Shown here piece by piece: positions 24,932 to 35,160 of a stretch of 35,699 nucleotides of DNA. Position numbers and translations under genes: made by a program. Numbering within the stretch: the first letter of the stretch is position 1; every line of letters starts with the position of its first letter. The notes under the pieces are model-generated. The model ran no database searches, was not told the origin of the DNA, and saw nothing but the letters and a program-made list of their open reading frames with translations. Origin of the DNA: Gammaproteobacteria bacterium (lineage in GTDB: Bacteria; Pseudomonadota; Gammaproteobacteria; Steroidobacterales; Woeseiaceae); NCBI GenBank assembly GCA_018677555.1, contig JAHHOT010000135.1, positions 1 to 35,699 on the forward strand. The letters run 5' to 3'.

Positions 24932-26320
24932 TTAAAGCACCTTGCCGGGATTCAGAATGTGATCTGGGTCAAGCGCCTCACGAATGGACCGCATGAGCCC
25001 GAGCTCGGCCGCGCTGCGATACCGTTTCAGGTCCTGACGTTTGAGCACGCCGATGCCGTGCTCCGCACTGATGCTGCCACCGAGCGAGACGACTATGTCG
25101 TAGATGAGCGTAGCCACCTCCGGGCGGCGCGCCGCGAACTGACCGCCATCCACGTGCGCCGGCTGGCTTACGTTGTAGTGCACGTTGCCATCGCCGACGT
25201 GCCCGAACGCCACGATACGCGCACCCGGAATCAGTTTCCGGACCGCGTCGCCTGCACGATCGATGAAGTCAGGGATCTTGTCCAGCGGCACCGAGATATC
25301 GTGCTTCAAACTCTCGCCTTCCGCTTTCTGAGCCGTAGATACCGAATGCCGCAAACGCCAGAAACTGTCCGCCTCCTGCTGGTTCTTGGCCAGCACGACG
25401 TCGTTCACTATCCCGCGCTCGACGGCGGCCGACAGCGCACGCTCCATCGCGTCACCCTGATCCCAGCTGACGACGTCGGCCAAAACGTACCACGCGCTAT
25501 CGTCACTCCCGGGCAAGCGCGTACCCCCGACGTGTCTTCTTACAAAGCGAACTGACCGATCCGACAGGAGTTCGAACGCATGCAGATTGTCGCCCAACGT
25601 GTCCCGCATAAATGACAAGAACTGCACCGCGTGCCGGGGAGAAGCAACAGCGGCCCACAGGCTGCGCATGTCGCGCGGCGGCGGATAAAGCCGCAAGACG
25701 GCGGCAGTAATGATGCCAAGCGTTCCTTCGGCGCCAATGAAGAGCTGCTTCATGTCATATCCGGCAGTGTCTTTGCGCAACGCGCGGAGACCGTTCCACA
25801 CGGTGCCGTCGGCCAGTACCACTTCGAGTCCCAATACCTGCTCTCTCGCGGTGCCGTAGCGCAGCACGTTGACGCCGCCCGCATTGGTGGAGATATTGCC
25901 ACCGATCTGGCAGCTGCCTTCGGCTGCGAGGCTCAGCGGAAAATATCGGCCCGCATCTTCCGCGGCCGACTGCAGGTCAGCAAGGACACAGCCTGCCTCC
26001 ACACACATCGAAAAGTTGTCTGGATCGACGGAACGGATCCGGTTCAATCGCGACAACGAAAGCAACACCTGTGAACCGCTGTTGTCCGGAATCGCAGCAC
26101 CGCATAGCCCGGTATTACCGCCTTGCGGCACGATGCCGATTTTTGCCGCAGCGCAGTGTGCGACGGCGCGTGCCACCTCCTCCACACTCGACGGCACGAG
26201 CATGAGCGGTGTTTTGCCCGCCCAAAGGCCGCGCCATTCGCTGAGATGTGGGGCAATCGCGTCGGGATTATCGGTCCAGCTGTCTGGCTTCAGTATCGAC
26301 TTGAGTTCGTCAATCGACAT
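24932..26320 (-). CDS. FAD-binding oxidase/dehydrogenase (D-2-hydroxyacid dehydrogenase type)
   Basis: A 462-residue flavoprotein of the VAO/PCMH family. The N-terminal FAD-binding domain has VPSSVEEVARAVAHC, VPQGGNTGLCGAAIP and GGNISTNAGGVNVLRYG. The C-terminal FAD-linked oxidase domain has FGHVGDGNVHYNV (metal/substrate histidines), SAEHGIGVLKR and ALDPDHILNPGKVL. The pattern fits the D-lactate / D-2-hydroxyglutarate dehydrogenase branch; the exact 2-hydroxyacid cannot be read by eye. No iron-sulfur GlcF-like partner is adjacent, so it would act as a single subunit passing electrons to quinone or an electron-transfer flavoprotein (inference). The ATG lies 1 nt after the stop of the dehydratase gene, so the two are co-translated; an in-frame TTG 12 nt earlier is less likely. 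Confidence 0.9.
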   Translation of the reverse strand: MSIDELKSILKPDSWTDNPDAIAPHLSEWRGLWAGKTPLMLVPSSVEEVARAVAHCAAAKIGIVPQGGNTGLCGAAIPDNSGSQVLLSLSRLNRIRSVDPDNFSMCVEAGCVLADLQSAAEDAGRYFPLSLAAEGSCQIGGNISTNAGGVNVLRYGTAREQVLGLEVVLADGTVWNGLRALRKDTAGYDMKQLFIGAEGTLGIITAAVLRLYPPPRDMRSLWAAVASPRHAVQFLSFMRDTLGDNLHAFELLSDRSVRFVRRHVGGTRLPGSDDSAWYVLADVVSWDQGDAMERALSAAVERGIVNDVVLAKNQQEADSFWRLRHSVSTAQKAEGESLKHDISVPLDKIPDFIDRAGDAVRKLIPGARIVAFGHVGDGNVHYNVSQPAHVDGGQFAARRPEVATLIYDIVVSLGGSISAEHGIGVLKRQDLKRYRSAAELGLMRSIREALDPDHILNPGKVL

Positions 26321-26321
26321 G

Positions 26322-27299
26322 TCAGGTATCAAGATCCGCGAGCCGCTCGAAGCTTTCCCAGTCGATGTTGCTGCCGCAAAGAATCAGCACGACTCGCCGC
26401 CCCCGAAGCCGTCCGGTCAGCGAGTCCGCAAGCGCGGCAGTTCCCGCAACGCATGCGGGCTCGAGCGCCATTTTCATCTCGTGGAAATACCAGCCCATCC
26501 AGCGGCGCAAGTCATCATCCGACACCAGTACGAGGTCGTCGACGAACTCACGACACAGCGCAAAAGAAAGCGGTCCGGCAAATGGCGCGCCCAGGCTATC
26601 GGCGATGGTGTCCACTCGATCAATGCGCTCGGGTTTGCCGCTGGCGAAGCTACGGCGCATCGTGTCCGCACCTGCCGGCTCGACGCCGATTACCTGGCAG
26701 CGGGGGTTCGCCTGCTTCACGGCACTCGCCATGCCGCCGCACAGGCCGCCACCGCCGATCGCGACGATGACGGCATCCGCATCCGGCACCTGCTCGTGAA
26801 TCTCCAATCCAAGCGTTGCCGTGCCACGCGCCACGTTCGGCCCCTCGAACGGGTGGATCAAAACCCGGCCCTCTTTCTGCTGTATCTCATCGACCAGTTC
26901 GAAAGCCGCATGCGCGTCCTCGGCCGTTACGATTTCTGCGCCGTATTGCTCACATCGCGCAACCCGAAACGGATTTGCGCTTTTCATCATGACCACCTTG
27001 GCCGTCGTTCCGACCGCCCGCGCGGCGAATGCCGTGGCTATCGCGTGATTGCCCGCACTCACCGCCGTCACCCCGGCAGCGCGCTGCGTCGCATCCAGAC
27101 TCAGAAGATTGGACAGCGCGCCGCGAGCCTTGAAGGTGCCGGTCTGCTGCAGGAATTCGAGCTTTGCATGTATTTCGAGCCCGTTCCCCAGGGCATCCTC
27201 GAGCGCCCGACAGCGCAATACCGGCGTGCGCACGACCCAGGGTTGCAGGTTGACAGCAAGCTCGCGAACCTCCGGTAGCGTGGGCGCTGTGGCAATCAT
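26322..27299 (-). CDS. Threonine/serine dehydratase, single-domain PLP enzyme
   Basis: A 325-residue fold-type II PLP enzyme that should deaminate threonine (to 2-ketobutyrate) and/or serine. The Schiff-base lysine is Lys57 in LQQTGTFKARGA. The SAGNHAIATAFAA block and the phosphate-binding loop AIGGGGLCGGM are intact, and ILCGSNID closes the domain. It ends without the C-terminal ACT-like regulatory domain of biosynthetic IlvA, so it resembles the catabolic TdcB or serine racemase-like type. It might still supply 2-ketobutyrate for isoleucine if no full-length IlvA exists elsewhere. The ATG at 27299 is chosen because it gives the usual N-terminus; the preceding 15 in-frame codons are atypical. 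It is immediately followed by the FAD oxidase gene. Confidence 0.88.
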   Translation of the reverse strand: MIATAPTLPEVRELAVNLQPWVVRTPVLRCRALEDALGNGLEIHAKLEFLQQTGTFKARGALSNLLSLDATQRAAGVTAVSAGNHAIATAFAARAVGTTAKVVMMKSANPFRVARCEQYGAEIVTAEDAHAAFELVDEIQQKEGRVLIHPFEGPNVARGTATLGLEIHEQVPDADAVIVAIGGGGLCGGMASAVKQANPRCQVIGVEPAGADTMRRSFASGKPERIDRVDTIADSLGAPFAGPLSFALCREFVDDLVLVSDDDLRRWMGWYFHEMKMALEPACVAGTAALADSLTGRLRGRRVVLILCGSNIDWESFERLADLDT

Positions 27300-27593
27300 G
27301 GCCTGGCCTGACTCAGCACGTCGATCGTTAAAGTTGCGCCGCACAGCCCAACCGCCGGGCGATTGCCAGCTGTGCCAACATTATGTAAAGACTGGAAATT
27401 CACGTGCGCTTACATTCTCAATCAATTGAACAGCATGCAATGACTTCCTGATAATACTTGCGCTGCCACACAGGTTTGATTAGTTTGCTTCCTCTGCAGC
27501 GGGTCCGTGCCCGCTGCACTCGGGGACCCCGCGCCACTGCAGAAACCAGTCAGATGACCGATAACACTGAGTGTCGGTCGTCGAACGCGGCGC
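27300..27593. other. Divergent promoter region and structured leader of the cyclase-like gene
   Basis: No gene. On the plus strand a promoter at 27426-27455 is followed by an approximately 130-nt leader with three inverted repeats. The perfect 9-bp stem TGCAGCGGG (27495-27503) / CCCGCTGCA (27510-27518) has a 6-nt loop. CGGGG-A-CCCCG lies at 27521-27531. The third is GACCGA (27556-27561) / TCGGTC (27574-27579) with an inner CAC/GTG. None is followed by a U-tract. The dehydratase promoter on the minus strand was not resolved. Confidence 0.6.
27426..27455 (+). promoter_or_regulatory. Promoter of cyclase-like gene
   Basis: TTGAAC -35 (27426-27431), an 18-bp spacer and GATAAT -10 (27450-27455), five of six consensus bases. 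Predicted start about 27462, leaving about 130-145 nt of leader. Confidence 0.55.
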
Positions 27594-28901
27594 TTGTACG
27601 ATGACATGCAGTGGCCAGTCAGACAAGAACTCACTCGGAATTGGGCGGCTTGGGTGGAATTTGACGAACTTTCGCAATCCGGTATTCGCCGGATAGCCAA
27701 TTACTCGCCATACCTGGATCAACTCGCAGGTCTGGCCAATGAAATGGGTTTGCGGCAACGCAGCAACCTCGTGCACCTCGAACGCTGCCTGCACGAAGAA
27801 TGGTCACTGGGGCAAAACAGCATACTGTCCTGGACCCCGCTCGACGAAGGATTGTTGATTCTGGTAGTGCCGCATTATGCGATTGCGGAGTACACCGCAG
27901 CGCCGGCCGACCAGGCCGATGACCCGCAGCGGGTTTCGGCCCGTTTTGTTACTGAACTCATTTCCGGTGACCGGCAATTAACGCTGTCGCAGATGCAGAA
28001 AGTCGCGCGCCTGCTCGACGTTGAACCGCGGTTCGTCCACCTGCGCCAGCCGCTCAGCAACAATCCTGTCGAAACACAGATCATTGAAAAGATGATCCGC
28101 CGTTACGGCATCAATTTCGTCGCAAGCCGTGCGGTCACACTTTTCGATATTGTGGGGTTCAGCCTGCTGACACCGTTCGAGCAGATGACGCAGCTCAACA
28201 GCCTGTCATATTCGCTTAATTCCGCGCATGCAAAAATGCTCGAACAGGATGTCGGGATAAATTTCGCCCGTTCGTCGAGTGGCGACGGATTCTATGTCTG
28301 GAATCGGGACCACGGCCTGGAAGCGAACGTCAACCTTTACCACTTCATGCATATCGTGTTGGCAGACAACGCCATCGCCCGCAGCAAATCGGCGTCAAAA
28401 GCGGTACCCCGCCTTCGCGCCTGCTTTCACGTCGGCAGCTGTTACGAGTTTCACCAGGCAGAGGGACTCAACCCGACCATCCACGACTTCATCGTGGGAG
28501 ACGTAACGATAGAGCTTGCGCGCATGATCGACGCGGCACTACCGGGCCAGATCCTGGTTGGCGATTTCATGGCCGAGGTGCCGGATGGATCGGCGATCGA
28601 CGACAAAATGTCGCAGATGCAACTCGATGCAGTTACTTTTCTCGAGCGTGCCCAGGGCAATCTTTCCAAACTGAGCGGTCTGGAACTGTCCGGCGAACGC
28701 GTATCGGCGATCAAGTGCTATCTGACCGGCGAGCGCCTCGAAAGCGGTGAGTTCAGCATCCGACGACTGCAGATCAAGGACAAGCATGGCCTGTCGCGCA
28801 CCGCGTACAATGCCAAGGTCAACATTTATCGCGACACGGCGCAGCCGATTCTACTCGGCATCGAGGATCGTAAACTCGTTTCGAACCTACAGCCGGCGTA
28901 G
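27594..28901 (+). CDS. Divergent class III adenylate/guanylate cyclase-like protein
   Basis: A soluble protein of about 435 residues. The N-terminal half (1 to about 170) matches no domain I recognise. The region from about 178 to 330 reads as a class III cyclase homology domain: AVTLFDIVGFSLLTP with metal-type Asp185, SSSGDGFYVWN with the second Asp231, then IVGDVTIELARMIDAALPGQ followed by ILVGD, matching the GxxVNxAARLxxxAxPGQILVS block. The residue corresponding to the transition-state Asn of the VNxAAR motif appears to be Ile306, while Arg310 is kept, so activity is doubtful; it could be a degenerate sensor or an unusual cyclase. The start is uncertain: TTG 27594 or ATG 27606, neither with a good Shine-Dalgarno. 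The TPR-TonB gene follows after 43 nt in the same orientation. Confidence 0.72.
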   Translation: MYDDMQWPVRQELTRNWAAWVEFDELSQSGIRRIANYSPYLDQLAGLANEMGLRQRSNLVHLERCLHEEWSLGQNSILSWTPLDEGLLILVVPHYAIAEYTAAPADQADDPQRVSARFVTELISGDRQLTLSQMQKVARLLDVEPRFVHLRQPLSNNPVETQIIEKMIRRYGINFVASRAVTLFDIVGFSLLTPFEQMTQLNSLSYSLNSAHAKMLEQDVGINFARSSSGDGFYVWNRDHGLEANVNLYHFMHIVLADNAIARSKSASKAVPRLRACFHVGSCYEFHQAEGLNPTIHDFIVGDVTIELARMIDAALPGQILVGDFMAEVPDGSAIDDKMSQMQLDAVTFLERAQGNLSKLSGLELSGERVSAIKCYLTGERLESGEFSIRRLQIKDKHGLSRTAYNAKVNIYRDTAQPILLGIEDRKLVSNLQPA

Positions 28902-28944
28902 CGGTCAAAACGGCAGGGTATATGTGAGGTAAAGGGGTTTAGCC

Positions 28945-30036
28945 TTGCGGATGAGTCGCACGATCGGACTGATTTTATGCATCATAGCCACGAATGCTGC
29001 GTCCGCAGAGGAGTCGGCGCCTGCATCGAATTTCAATATTGCATGGCAGGCTTACTCGGCTGCCGCCGACAGCCGTAATCCCTTGCAGATACTGCAAGCC
29101 GCTGAAGAGGCATTTAGCGCTGCCGAAAGAGAATTGCTGCCGTCCGATGCCCGCTACCCGCTGGTTGCGAAAAATTACGGCGAGTCCCTCCTGAATGCCG
29201 GAGACATCGAGCGGGCGCGCGAGGTTCTGACCCTGGCCGTCGAACGTTACGTCGACCACGCGGGCCCCGACGCAGCCGAACTCGTACCGCTCTACCTGCA
29301 GGTTGCCGAAGCACACGAAGATCTCGCCGCGGAATCCGGCCCCACACCTTACCTCGAACGCGCGCTGGCGATCTCGGCCGCGCATCACGGCGAAGCCAGC
29401 ATCGAGTACGCAAACACATTGCTACGGGCGGGCAAGATCGGGTACCGAGCCGGGCCGTACGCCAGAGCTGAGACTTTACTGACGTCTGCCTATGACAGCT
29501 TCGCGCTGCACCTCGGCAAAGACAGCCTGCAGGCCGGCGAAGCAGCGTATCACCTCGGCCTTGTCGCCTTCGATCGGCAGAAGTTTCGAACGGCGGAATC
29601 GTTTTTCCTGGCAGCGCTCGGCGGATTCGACGCGACCAACCCGATCGGCAGGAGCAGGAATCTCGATACCCGGGAATACCTGGTCAAGACTTACGAATTC
29701 CTGGGCGAGTCGGCCAGCGCAACACATCATTGCCTCGAAATTGGCAGGATTCGTGAAGACGTCGACGCGGATCCCGTCCCGCTGTTCCGTCAACCGGCGA
29801 CCTACCCGATCGATATGCTCGCCAGGCGTAAGGAAGGGCACGTCGATGTCGGGTTTACCGTCGACGAGCGGGGCTTCGTTCGCAACGCCCGGATCCTGAC
29901 GTCGTCAGGCGAACCGCGCTTCGAAAAAGCGGCGCTCGCAGCTGTCAAACGGTTTCGTTATGCGCCGTTGTTCGCTAATGGTGCCGCCGTCGAAACCGAA
30001 CACGTGCGGACCCGGATTACGTTCGAACTCGAGTAG
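28945..30036 (+). CDS. Exported TPR protein with TonB C-terminal domain
   Basis: About 363 residues. The N-terminus (SRTIGLILCIIATNAASA) is a signal peptide with a likely cleavage site before EES. Residues about 30-280 are helical pairs of TPR type, for example YPLVAKNYGESLLNAGDIER, SIEYANTLLRAGKIGYRAG and LQAGEAAYHLGLVAFDRQKF. The last 70 residues are a TonB_C domain: GHVDVGFTVDERGFVRNARI, SSGEPRFEKAALAAVKRFRY, and a terminal strand. If the signal is cleaved, the protein lacks the membrane anchor of classical TonB and would be periplasmic. The start may be TTG 28945 (AAGGGG 7 nt upstream) or ATG 28951. It is possibly in one operon with the cyclase-like gene. Its relation to the ExbB system at the other end of the window is unknown. 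Confidence 0.85.
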   Translation: MRMSRTIGLILCIIATNAASAEESAPASNFNIAWQAYSAAADSRNPLQILQAAEEAFSAAERELLPSDARYPLVAKNYGESLLNAGDIERAREVLTLAVERYVDHAGPDAAELVPLYLQVAEAHEDLAAESGPTPYLERALAISAAHHGEASIEYANTLLRAGKIGYRAGPYARAETLLTSAYDSFALHLGKDSLQAGEAAYHLGLVAFDRQKFRTAESFFLAALGGFDATNPIGRSRNLDTREYLVKTYEFLGESASATHHCLEIGRIREDVDADPVPLFRQPATYPIDMLARRKEGHVDVGFTVDERGFVRNARILTSSGEPRFEKAALAAVKRFRYAPLFANGAAVETEHVRTRITFELE

Positions 30037-30264
30037 GCGGTTTGAAAACTCGTCAGGAGCTGGTCGCTCTGCTGAGGGGCGCTGTGATTTGCTTTGCGAA
30101 TGGCTGAAATCGTGCTGGGTTCTGTCTCCAGCTCAACTCAACGCACGCAAAGTCGCCACTGCGGATGATCGTGGGCGGCCTGATTATTCTTGTTGGCGTT
30201 AGTTGGACAACCGCGATACAAACGCTTCCTCGTTGCGCGGTATTAGATACTCGATCGAGCAAAA
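30037..30264. other. Intergenic region between TPR-TonB gene and tRNA-Pro
   Basis: No gene and no U-tract terminator recognised for either converging transcript. A 10-bp palindrome CTCGATCGAG (30250-30259), just past the tRNA 3' end and next to a short T run on the minus strand, might assist 3' processing or termination. Confidence 0.4.
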
Positions 30265-30345
<81 letters not shown>

Positions 30346-30413
30346 ATGACCGACCATTGAGAGTATCAGGCGGCAATGGTAATGCCGGCCCTGTCAATCT
30401 GCAAAGAATTACC

Positions 30414-30770
30414 TCAGCGACGGAGGATTTTCAGAACCTGCTCGAGCTCTACACGCAACTGCTTGATGATCTGCTGACTTTGACTGACATCCGATTTGGC
30501 CTGATCGCCCGTTAGCCGTTGCCGGGCACCGCCGATCGTAAACCCGTCGTCATAGAGAAGGCTGCGTATCTGCCGAATGATCAACACATCCTGACGCTGG
30601 TAATAGCGGCGATTACCGCGTCGCTTCACCGGCTTCAGTTGCGGAAACTCCTGCTCCCAGTAACGCAAGACATGCGGCTTTACAGCGCACAGGTCACTCA
30701 CTTCACCAATGGTGAAATAGCGTTTTCCCGGTATTGGAGGTAGTTCGTCGTTATTCCCCGGTTCCAGCAT
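30414..30770 (-). CDS. MerR-family transcriptional regulator
   Basis: A small 118-residue regulator. The winged helix-turn-helix is at about 18-72: [20 protein letters not shown], then [20 protein letters not shown] and [21 protein letters not shown] short coiled-coil helix ([19 protein letters not shown]) should dimerise. No cysteine cluster or ligand-binding domain follows, so it is not a metal sensor. This conserved gene follows ihfA in many gammaproteobacteria; its targets are not established. Its ATG lies within the 3' end of ihfA (20-nt overlap), indicating translational coupling. Confidence 0.92.
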   Translation of the reverse strand: MLEPGNNDELPPIPGKRYFTIGEVSDLCAVKPHVLRYWEQEFPQLKPVKRRGNRRYYQRQDVLIIRQIRSLLYDDGFTIGGARQRLTGDQAKSDVSQSQQIIKQLRVELEQVLKILRR

Positions 30771-31050
30771 AGGCCTCTACTCGGGCTTTTAATTTTTGTC
30801 CCGGCCTGAAGGTCACGACACGTCGTGCCGTAATTGGAATTTCCTCTCCAGTCTTTGGATTTCGTCCCGGACGTTCGTTTTTATCCCGAAGATCAAAATT
30901 GCCGAACCCGGAAAGTTTGATCTGCTCCCCAACCGCGAGCGATGCTCGCAGTTCCTCAAAATACATGTCTACCAGTTCGCGGGCCTCACGTTTATTCAAT
31001 CCAAGTTCGTTGAACAAGGATTCCGCCATATCTGCTTTTGTCAGCGCCAT
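30751..31050 (-). CDS. ihfA: Integration host factor subunit alpha
   Basis: Nucleoid-associated DNA-bending protein, active as a heterodimer with IhfB. It is 99 residues: [38 protein letters not shown], then the beta-arm [20 protein letters not shown] with the conserved Pro in [14 protein letters not shown] that intercalates into DNA, and [13 protein letters not shown]. The alpha assignment is supported by the pheST-ihfA order. It starts 5 nt after the pheT stop. Confidence 0.97.
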   Translation of the reverse strand: MALTKADMAESLFNELGLNKREARELVDMYFEELRASLAVGEQIKLSGFGNFDLRDKNERPGRNPKTGEEIPITARRVVTFRPGQKLKARVEAYAGTGE

Positions 31051-31055
31051 TCGTT

Positions 31056-33434
31056 CTATTCTCTTATTACAGCCGCAAATTCCTGCTCTAATTTACGTAC
31101 CGCGGCGTCCCTGGCTGAGTCCGCATCCTCGTCGGTAAGGGTGCGGGATGTTTCTTGCAAAATCAAGCCTAAAGCGATGCTTTTTAGCCCCGCTTCTACT
31201 CCCGGACCGGTGTAGACGTCGAATATAATGACATCCTGAATCAACGTTGGCGCTGCTTGCGCGACCTTTATCCTGATTGCCGCGGCCGACACGTTGTCGT
31301 TAACCAGAATCGAAATATCGCGGCGAATAGATGGAAACTTTGAGATGTTGGCTGCCGCAGAAATGTTGCAGGTAAGTACTTTTTCCGCGTTCAACTCGAA
31401 AACGAAGATATCTTTTTTAATGTCGAAATGCTTCGCTACTGATGGATGAAGTTTTCCGACCACGCCAACAATTTCACTGTTGCGCAGCACGTTTGCGGAT
31501 TGACCAGGTTGCAACGCAACGTGTTCCGCAGCGTCAAAAGAAAACGTGTTTTTTTCGCCGGTCAACTCAAGGATCGTCTCAAGATCTGATTTTATGTCAA
31601 AAAAATCAACGAGCTGCGACTTGCTGCCCCACTGCTCTGGCAACACAGCGCCGGTAACCACCGCGGCGATACGCACGACCTCTTCCGGTGATTCGAGTGT
31701 ACCGTGAAACGTTTTTCCGATTTCAAAAATTCGAACGCGTTCCTGCTGTCGCGCAATATTCGCCGACGCCGAATACAACATGCCAACCCATAACGACGAT
31801 CGCATGACCGACATTTCCGTCGAGATTGGATTGCTCAAGACCAACGAAGATTGATCGCCGGACAATCGCGTGTTCGATTCTTCATCCACGAAACTGTAGG
31901 TAACGACTTCCTGGTAGTCGCGAGATACCAGTGCGTCAGCGACACGCTCAAGTCGAACGCGAGTCTCTGTGTATTCGACGAGTGGTAACGCAGCAGTCGC
32001 GGTCGATTCCGGTATCGAATCGTAACCATAGACTCTTGCAACTTCTTCGATGAGGTCCTCTTCGATTGAAATATCAAATCGAAATCCTGGTGGAACGACA
32101 CTCCAGCCGTTTTCGTTTTGCTGCACGTCAAGCTGTAGCTGTTGCAGAATTCGTGTAACCCGATCAGTGGAAATTTGTGCACCCAGAATTTTTTCGAGTC
32201 GTGATTTGCGCAACTCGACGGTGTCGCGTGCAGGCAGTAAATCCTCGTGCAAATAATCGGACACCGGGCCTGCATCGCCACCGGCAATAGCGATCAACAA
32301 CTCGCTGGCGCGCTCTACGGCCCTGACCTGCCCGCATGGATCAACACCGCGTTCGAAGCGCATCGACGCATCGGTATGCAGCGCATAGTGTCGTGCCCGC
32401 CCGGCGATTACGTCGGGTGGCCAGAAGGCTGCCTCGAAAAAAACGTCTTTTGTCGCTGGCGATACTGCCGTGCTCAGGCCGCCCATGATGCCAGCCAGTC
32501 CGATCGGACCGGTGTCATCGGCAATCACCAGCGTATCCGATTGCAGCTCGACTTCACGGCCATCCAGCAACGTGGCTGTCTCGCCGTCCACGGCGAATCG
32601 CGGACGAATCGGTCCGCGCAATAATTCGAGGTCATAAGCGTGTAGCGGCTGACCCAGTTCCATCATCACGTAATTCGTGATGTCCACCACGGGATGAATT
32701 GCGCGGATGCCACTCCGCCGCAGGCGCTCGACCATCCAGGTGGGCGTGACGGCAGACGAATCGATGCCCCGAACCACCCGCCCGGCGAAACGCGGGCAGG
32801 CCTTCGGCACGACCAAATCGACAGGGTGCTTATCATCGATCGTTGCCGCCGGTGACGTCACGTTTGGTGGCGACAGCGGCACGTCAGTCATCGCCGACAG
32901 GTCGCGGGCAACACCGAGGAGGCTGAAACAATCGCCACGATTCGGTGTGAGGTCAAGATCGATGACGTTGTCCGGCAATTGCAGATAATCAGTGAGCCGC
33001 GAACCGGTCGGCGCCTCGTCAGGCAGGTGAATGATGCCGTCCGATTCGTCGCCAAGGCCGAGTTCGATCGCGGAGCACAGCATACCGTTCGAAACCACAC
33101 CGCGAATCTTCGATCGGCGCAGCTTGGTGCCATCCGGCAGACGGGTGCCCGGGCTTGCCAGCGGACTTTTCATGCCAGCGACCACGTTGGGCGCACCGCA
33201 AACAACCTCGACAGGGTCACCGCTTCCGGTGCTGACCTGGCAAACACTGAGACGATCGGCGTCCGGGTGCTTGCTGACGGACAGCACCTCGGCAACGACG
33301 ATGCTATCGAGACCGTCTCCCGCGGCTGCGACGTCGTCCACCTCGTGCCCCGCCATGGTGAGGACGTGCGCCAGGTCGCTGCTGTCCAGCGGCGGGTTGA
33401 CGAGTTCACGCAGCCAGTTTTCGGAAAATTTCAT
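31056..33434 (-). CDS. pheT: Phenylalanyl-tRNA synthetase beta subunit
   Basis: Beta subunit of the alpha2-beta2 enzyme that charges tRNA-Phe; it carries tRNA recognition and the editing site. It is 792 residues, the standard bacterial length. Domains in order: an N-terminal tRNA-binding OB fold (about 39-150, [14 protein letters not shown] and [18 protein letters not shown]), the B3/B4 editing domain (about 210-380, [20 protein letters not shown]), B5 (about 400-470), a catalytic-like core ([24 protein letters not shown]) and a C-terminal FDX-ACB domain (about 700-792, [14 protein letters not shown]). It starts 14 nt after the pheS stop. Confidence 0.97.
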   Translation of the reverse strand: MKFSENWLRELVNPPLDSSDLAHVLTMAGHEVDDVAAAGDGLDSIVVAEVLSVSKHPDADRLSVCQVSTGSGDPVEVVCGAPNVVAGMKSPLASPGTRLPDGTKLRRSKIRGVVSNGMLCSAIELGLGDESDGIIHLPDEAPTGSRLTDYLQLPDNVIDLDLTPNRGDCFSLLGVARDLSAMTDVPLSPPNVTSPAATIDDKHPVDLVVPKACPRFAGRVVRGIDSSAVTPTWMVERLRRSGIRAIHPVVDITNYVMMELGQPLHAYDLELLRGPIRPRFAVDGETATLLDGREVELQSDTLVIADDTGPIGLAGIMGGLSTAVSPATKDVFFEAAFWPPDVIAGRARHYALHTDASMRFERGVDPCGQVRAVERASELLIAIAGGDAGPVSDYLHEDLLPARDTVELRKSRLEKILGAQISTDRVTRILQQLQLDVQQNENGWSVVPPGFRFDISIEEDLIEEVARVYGYDSIPESTATAALPLVEYTETRVRLERVADALVSRDYQEVVTYSFVDEESNTRLSGDQSSLVLSNPISTEMSVMRSSLWVGMLYSASANIARQQERVRIFEIGKTFHGTLESPEEVVRIAAVVTGAVLPEQWGSKSQLVDFFDIKSDLETILELTGEKNTFSFDAAEHVALQPGQSANVLRNSEIVGVVGKLHPSVAKHFDIKKDIFVFELNAEKVLTCNISAAANISKFPSIRRDISILVNDNVSAAAIRIKVAQAAPTLIQDVIIFDVYTGPGVEAGLKSIALGLILQETSRTLTDEDADSARDAAVRKLEQEFAAVIRE

Positions 33435-33448
33435 GCGCCGGCGCCCCG

Positions 33449-34486
<1,038 letters not shown>

Positions 34487-34849
34487 CTAGCTTTCAGCCA
34501 GCGCGGCCTTGGCCTGGGCGGCAATCGCGCCAAACGCATCCGGATCGTGTACTGCGATGTCCGCCAGCACTTTCCGGTCGATTTCCATATCGGCGCGGTT
34601 CAGGCCGTTGATCAGGCGACTGTACGACAATCCGTGCAGGCGCGCCGCCGCGTTGATGCGCGTGATCCAGAGGGCACGGAACTGGCGCTTGCGCTGGCGG
34701 CGGTCACGATACGCATACTGGCCGGCCTTGATGACAGCCTGTTTGGCGGTCCTGTACAGCTTGCTGCGGGCCCCATAGTAGCCCTTGGCCTTCTTCAGAA
34801 CCTTCTTGTGGCGCGCCTTGGCGACGACACCGCGTTTTACTCTTGCCAT
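34487..34849 (-). CDS. rplT: 50S ribosomal protein L20
   Basis: An RNA-binding protein essential for early 50S assembly, 120 residues. The family N-terminal extension [20 protein letters not shown] is intact, followed by [19 protein letters not shown] and [20 protein letters not shown]. It lies 14 nt after rpmI. In E. coli L20 represses its own operon by binding the leader; the same is plausible but no operator was identified here. Confidence 0.98.
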   Translation of the reverse strand: MARVKRGVVAKARHKKVLKKAKGYYGARSKLYRTAKQAVIKAGQYAYRDRRQRKRQFRALWITRINAAARLHGLSYSRLINGLNRADMEIDRKVLADIAVHDPDAFGAIAAQAKAALAES

Positions 34850-34863
34850 TGCTCAATCCCCCC

Positions 34864-35061
34864 TTAACTGTACGGCAGCATGCGGCGCACGCTTTTGACG
34901 TCGGCGTCTGCCACCTGGGCCGTGAGGCCAAGCTGGCGCTTACGCTTCGACTTCTTTTTCGTCAGGATGTGATTGAGGTGGGACTGGGCCCGCTTATAGC
35001 CGCCCTTGCCCGTTCGCCGGAAGCGCTTGGCGGCGCCCCGGTTGGTCTTCATTTTCGACAT
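34864..35061 (-). CDS. rpmI: 50S ribosomal protein L35
   Basis: A 65-residue basic ribosomal protein starting [20 protein letters not shown] with [20 protein letters not shown] following. The ATG at 35061 has GGAG 7 nt upstream and gives the standard length; a longer in-frame start at 35103 is rejected. It sits in the conserved infC-rpmI-rplT order, 99 nt after infC. Confidence 0.97.
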   Translation of the reverse strand: MSKMKTNRGAAKRFRRTGKGGYKRAQSHLNHILTKKKSKRKRQLGLTAQVADADVKSVRRMLPYS

Positions 35062-35160
35062 TGTCGTCTCCGATCTTCTGGCCTTGCCACGTACAGTTGC
35101 CACTGCCGCTGCAGGCGGGTAATGCCGTCATCGCCATGTCAGAGCGAGTCTGGCCTTTAC

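Noticed and set aside
30392-30397. TTGACA on the minus strand upstream of tRNA-Pro
   Set aside because: No -10-like hexamer lies 16-19 bp downstream; the tRNA is probably expressed by read-through from pheST-ihfA-merR or from a promoter I cannot define.
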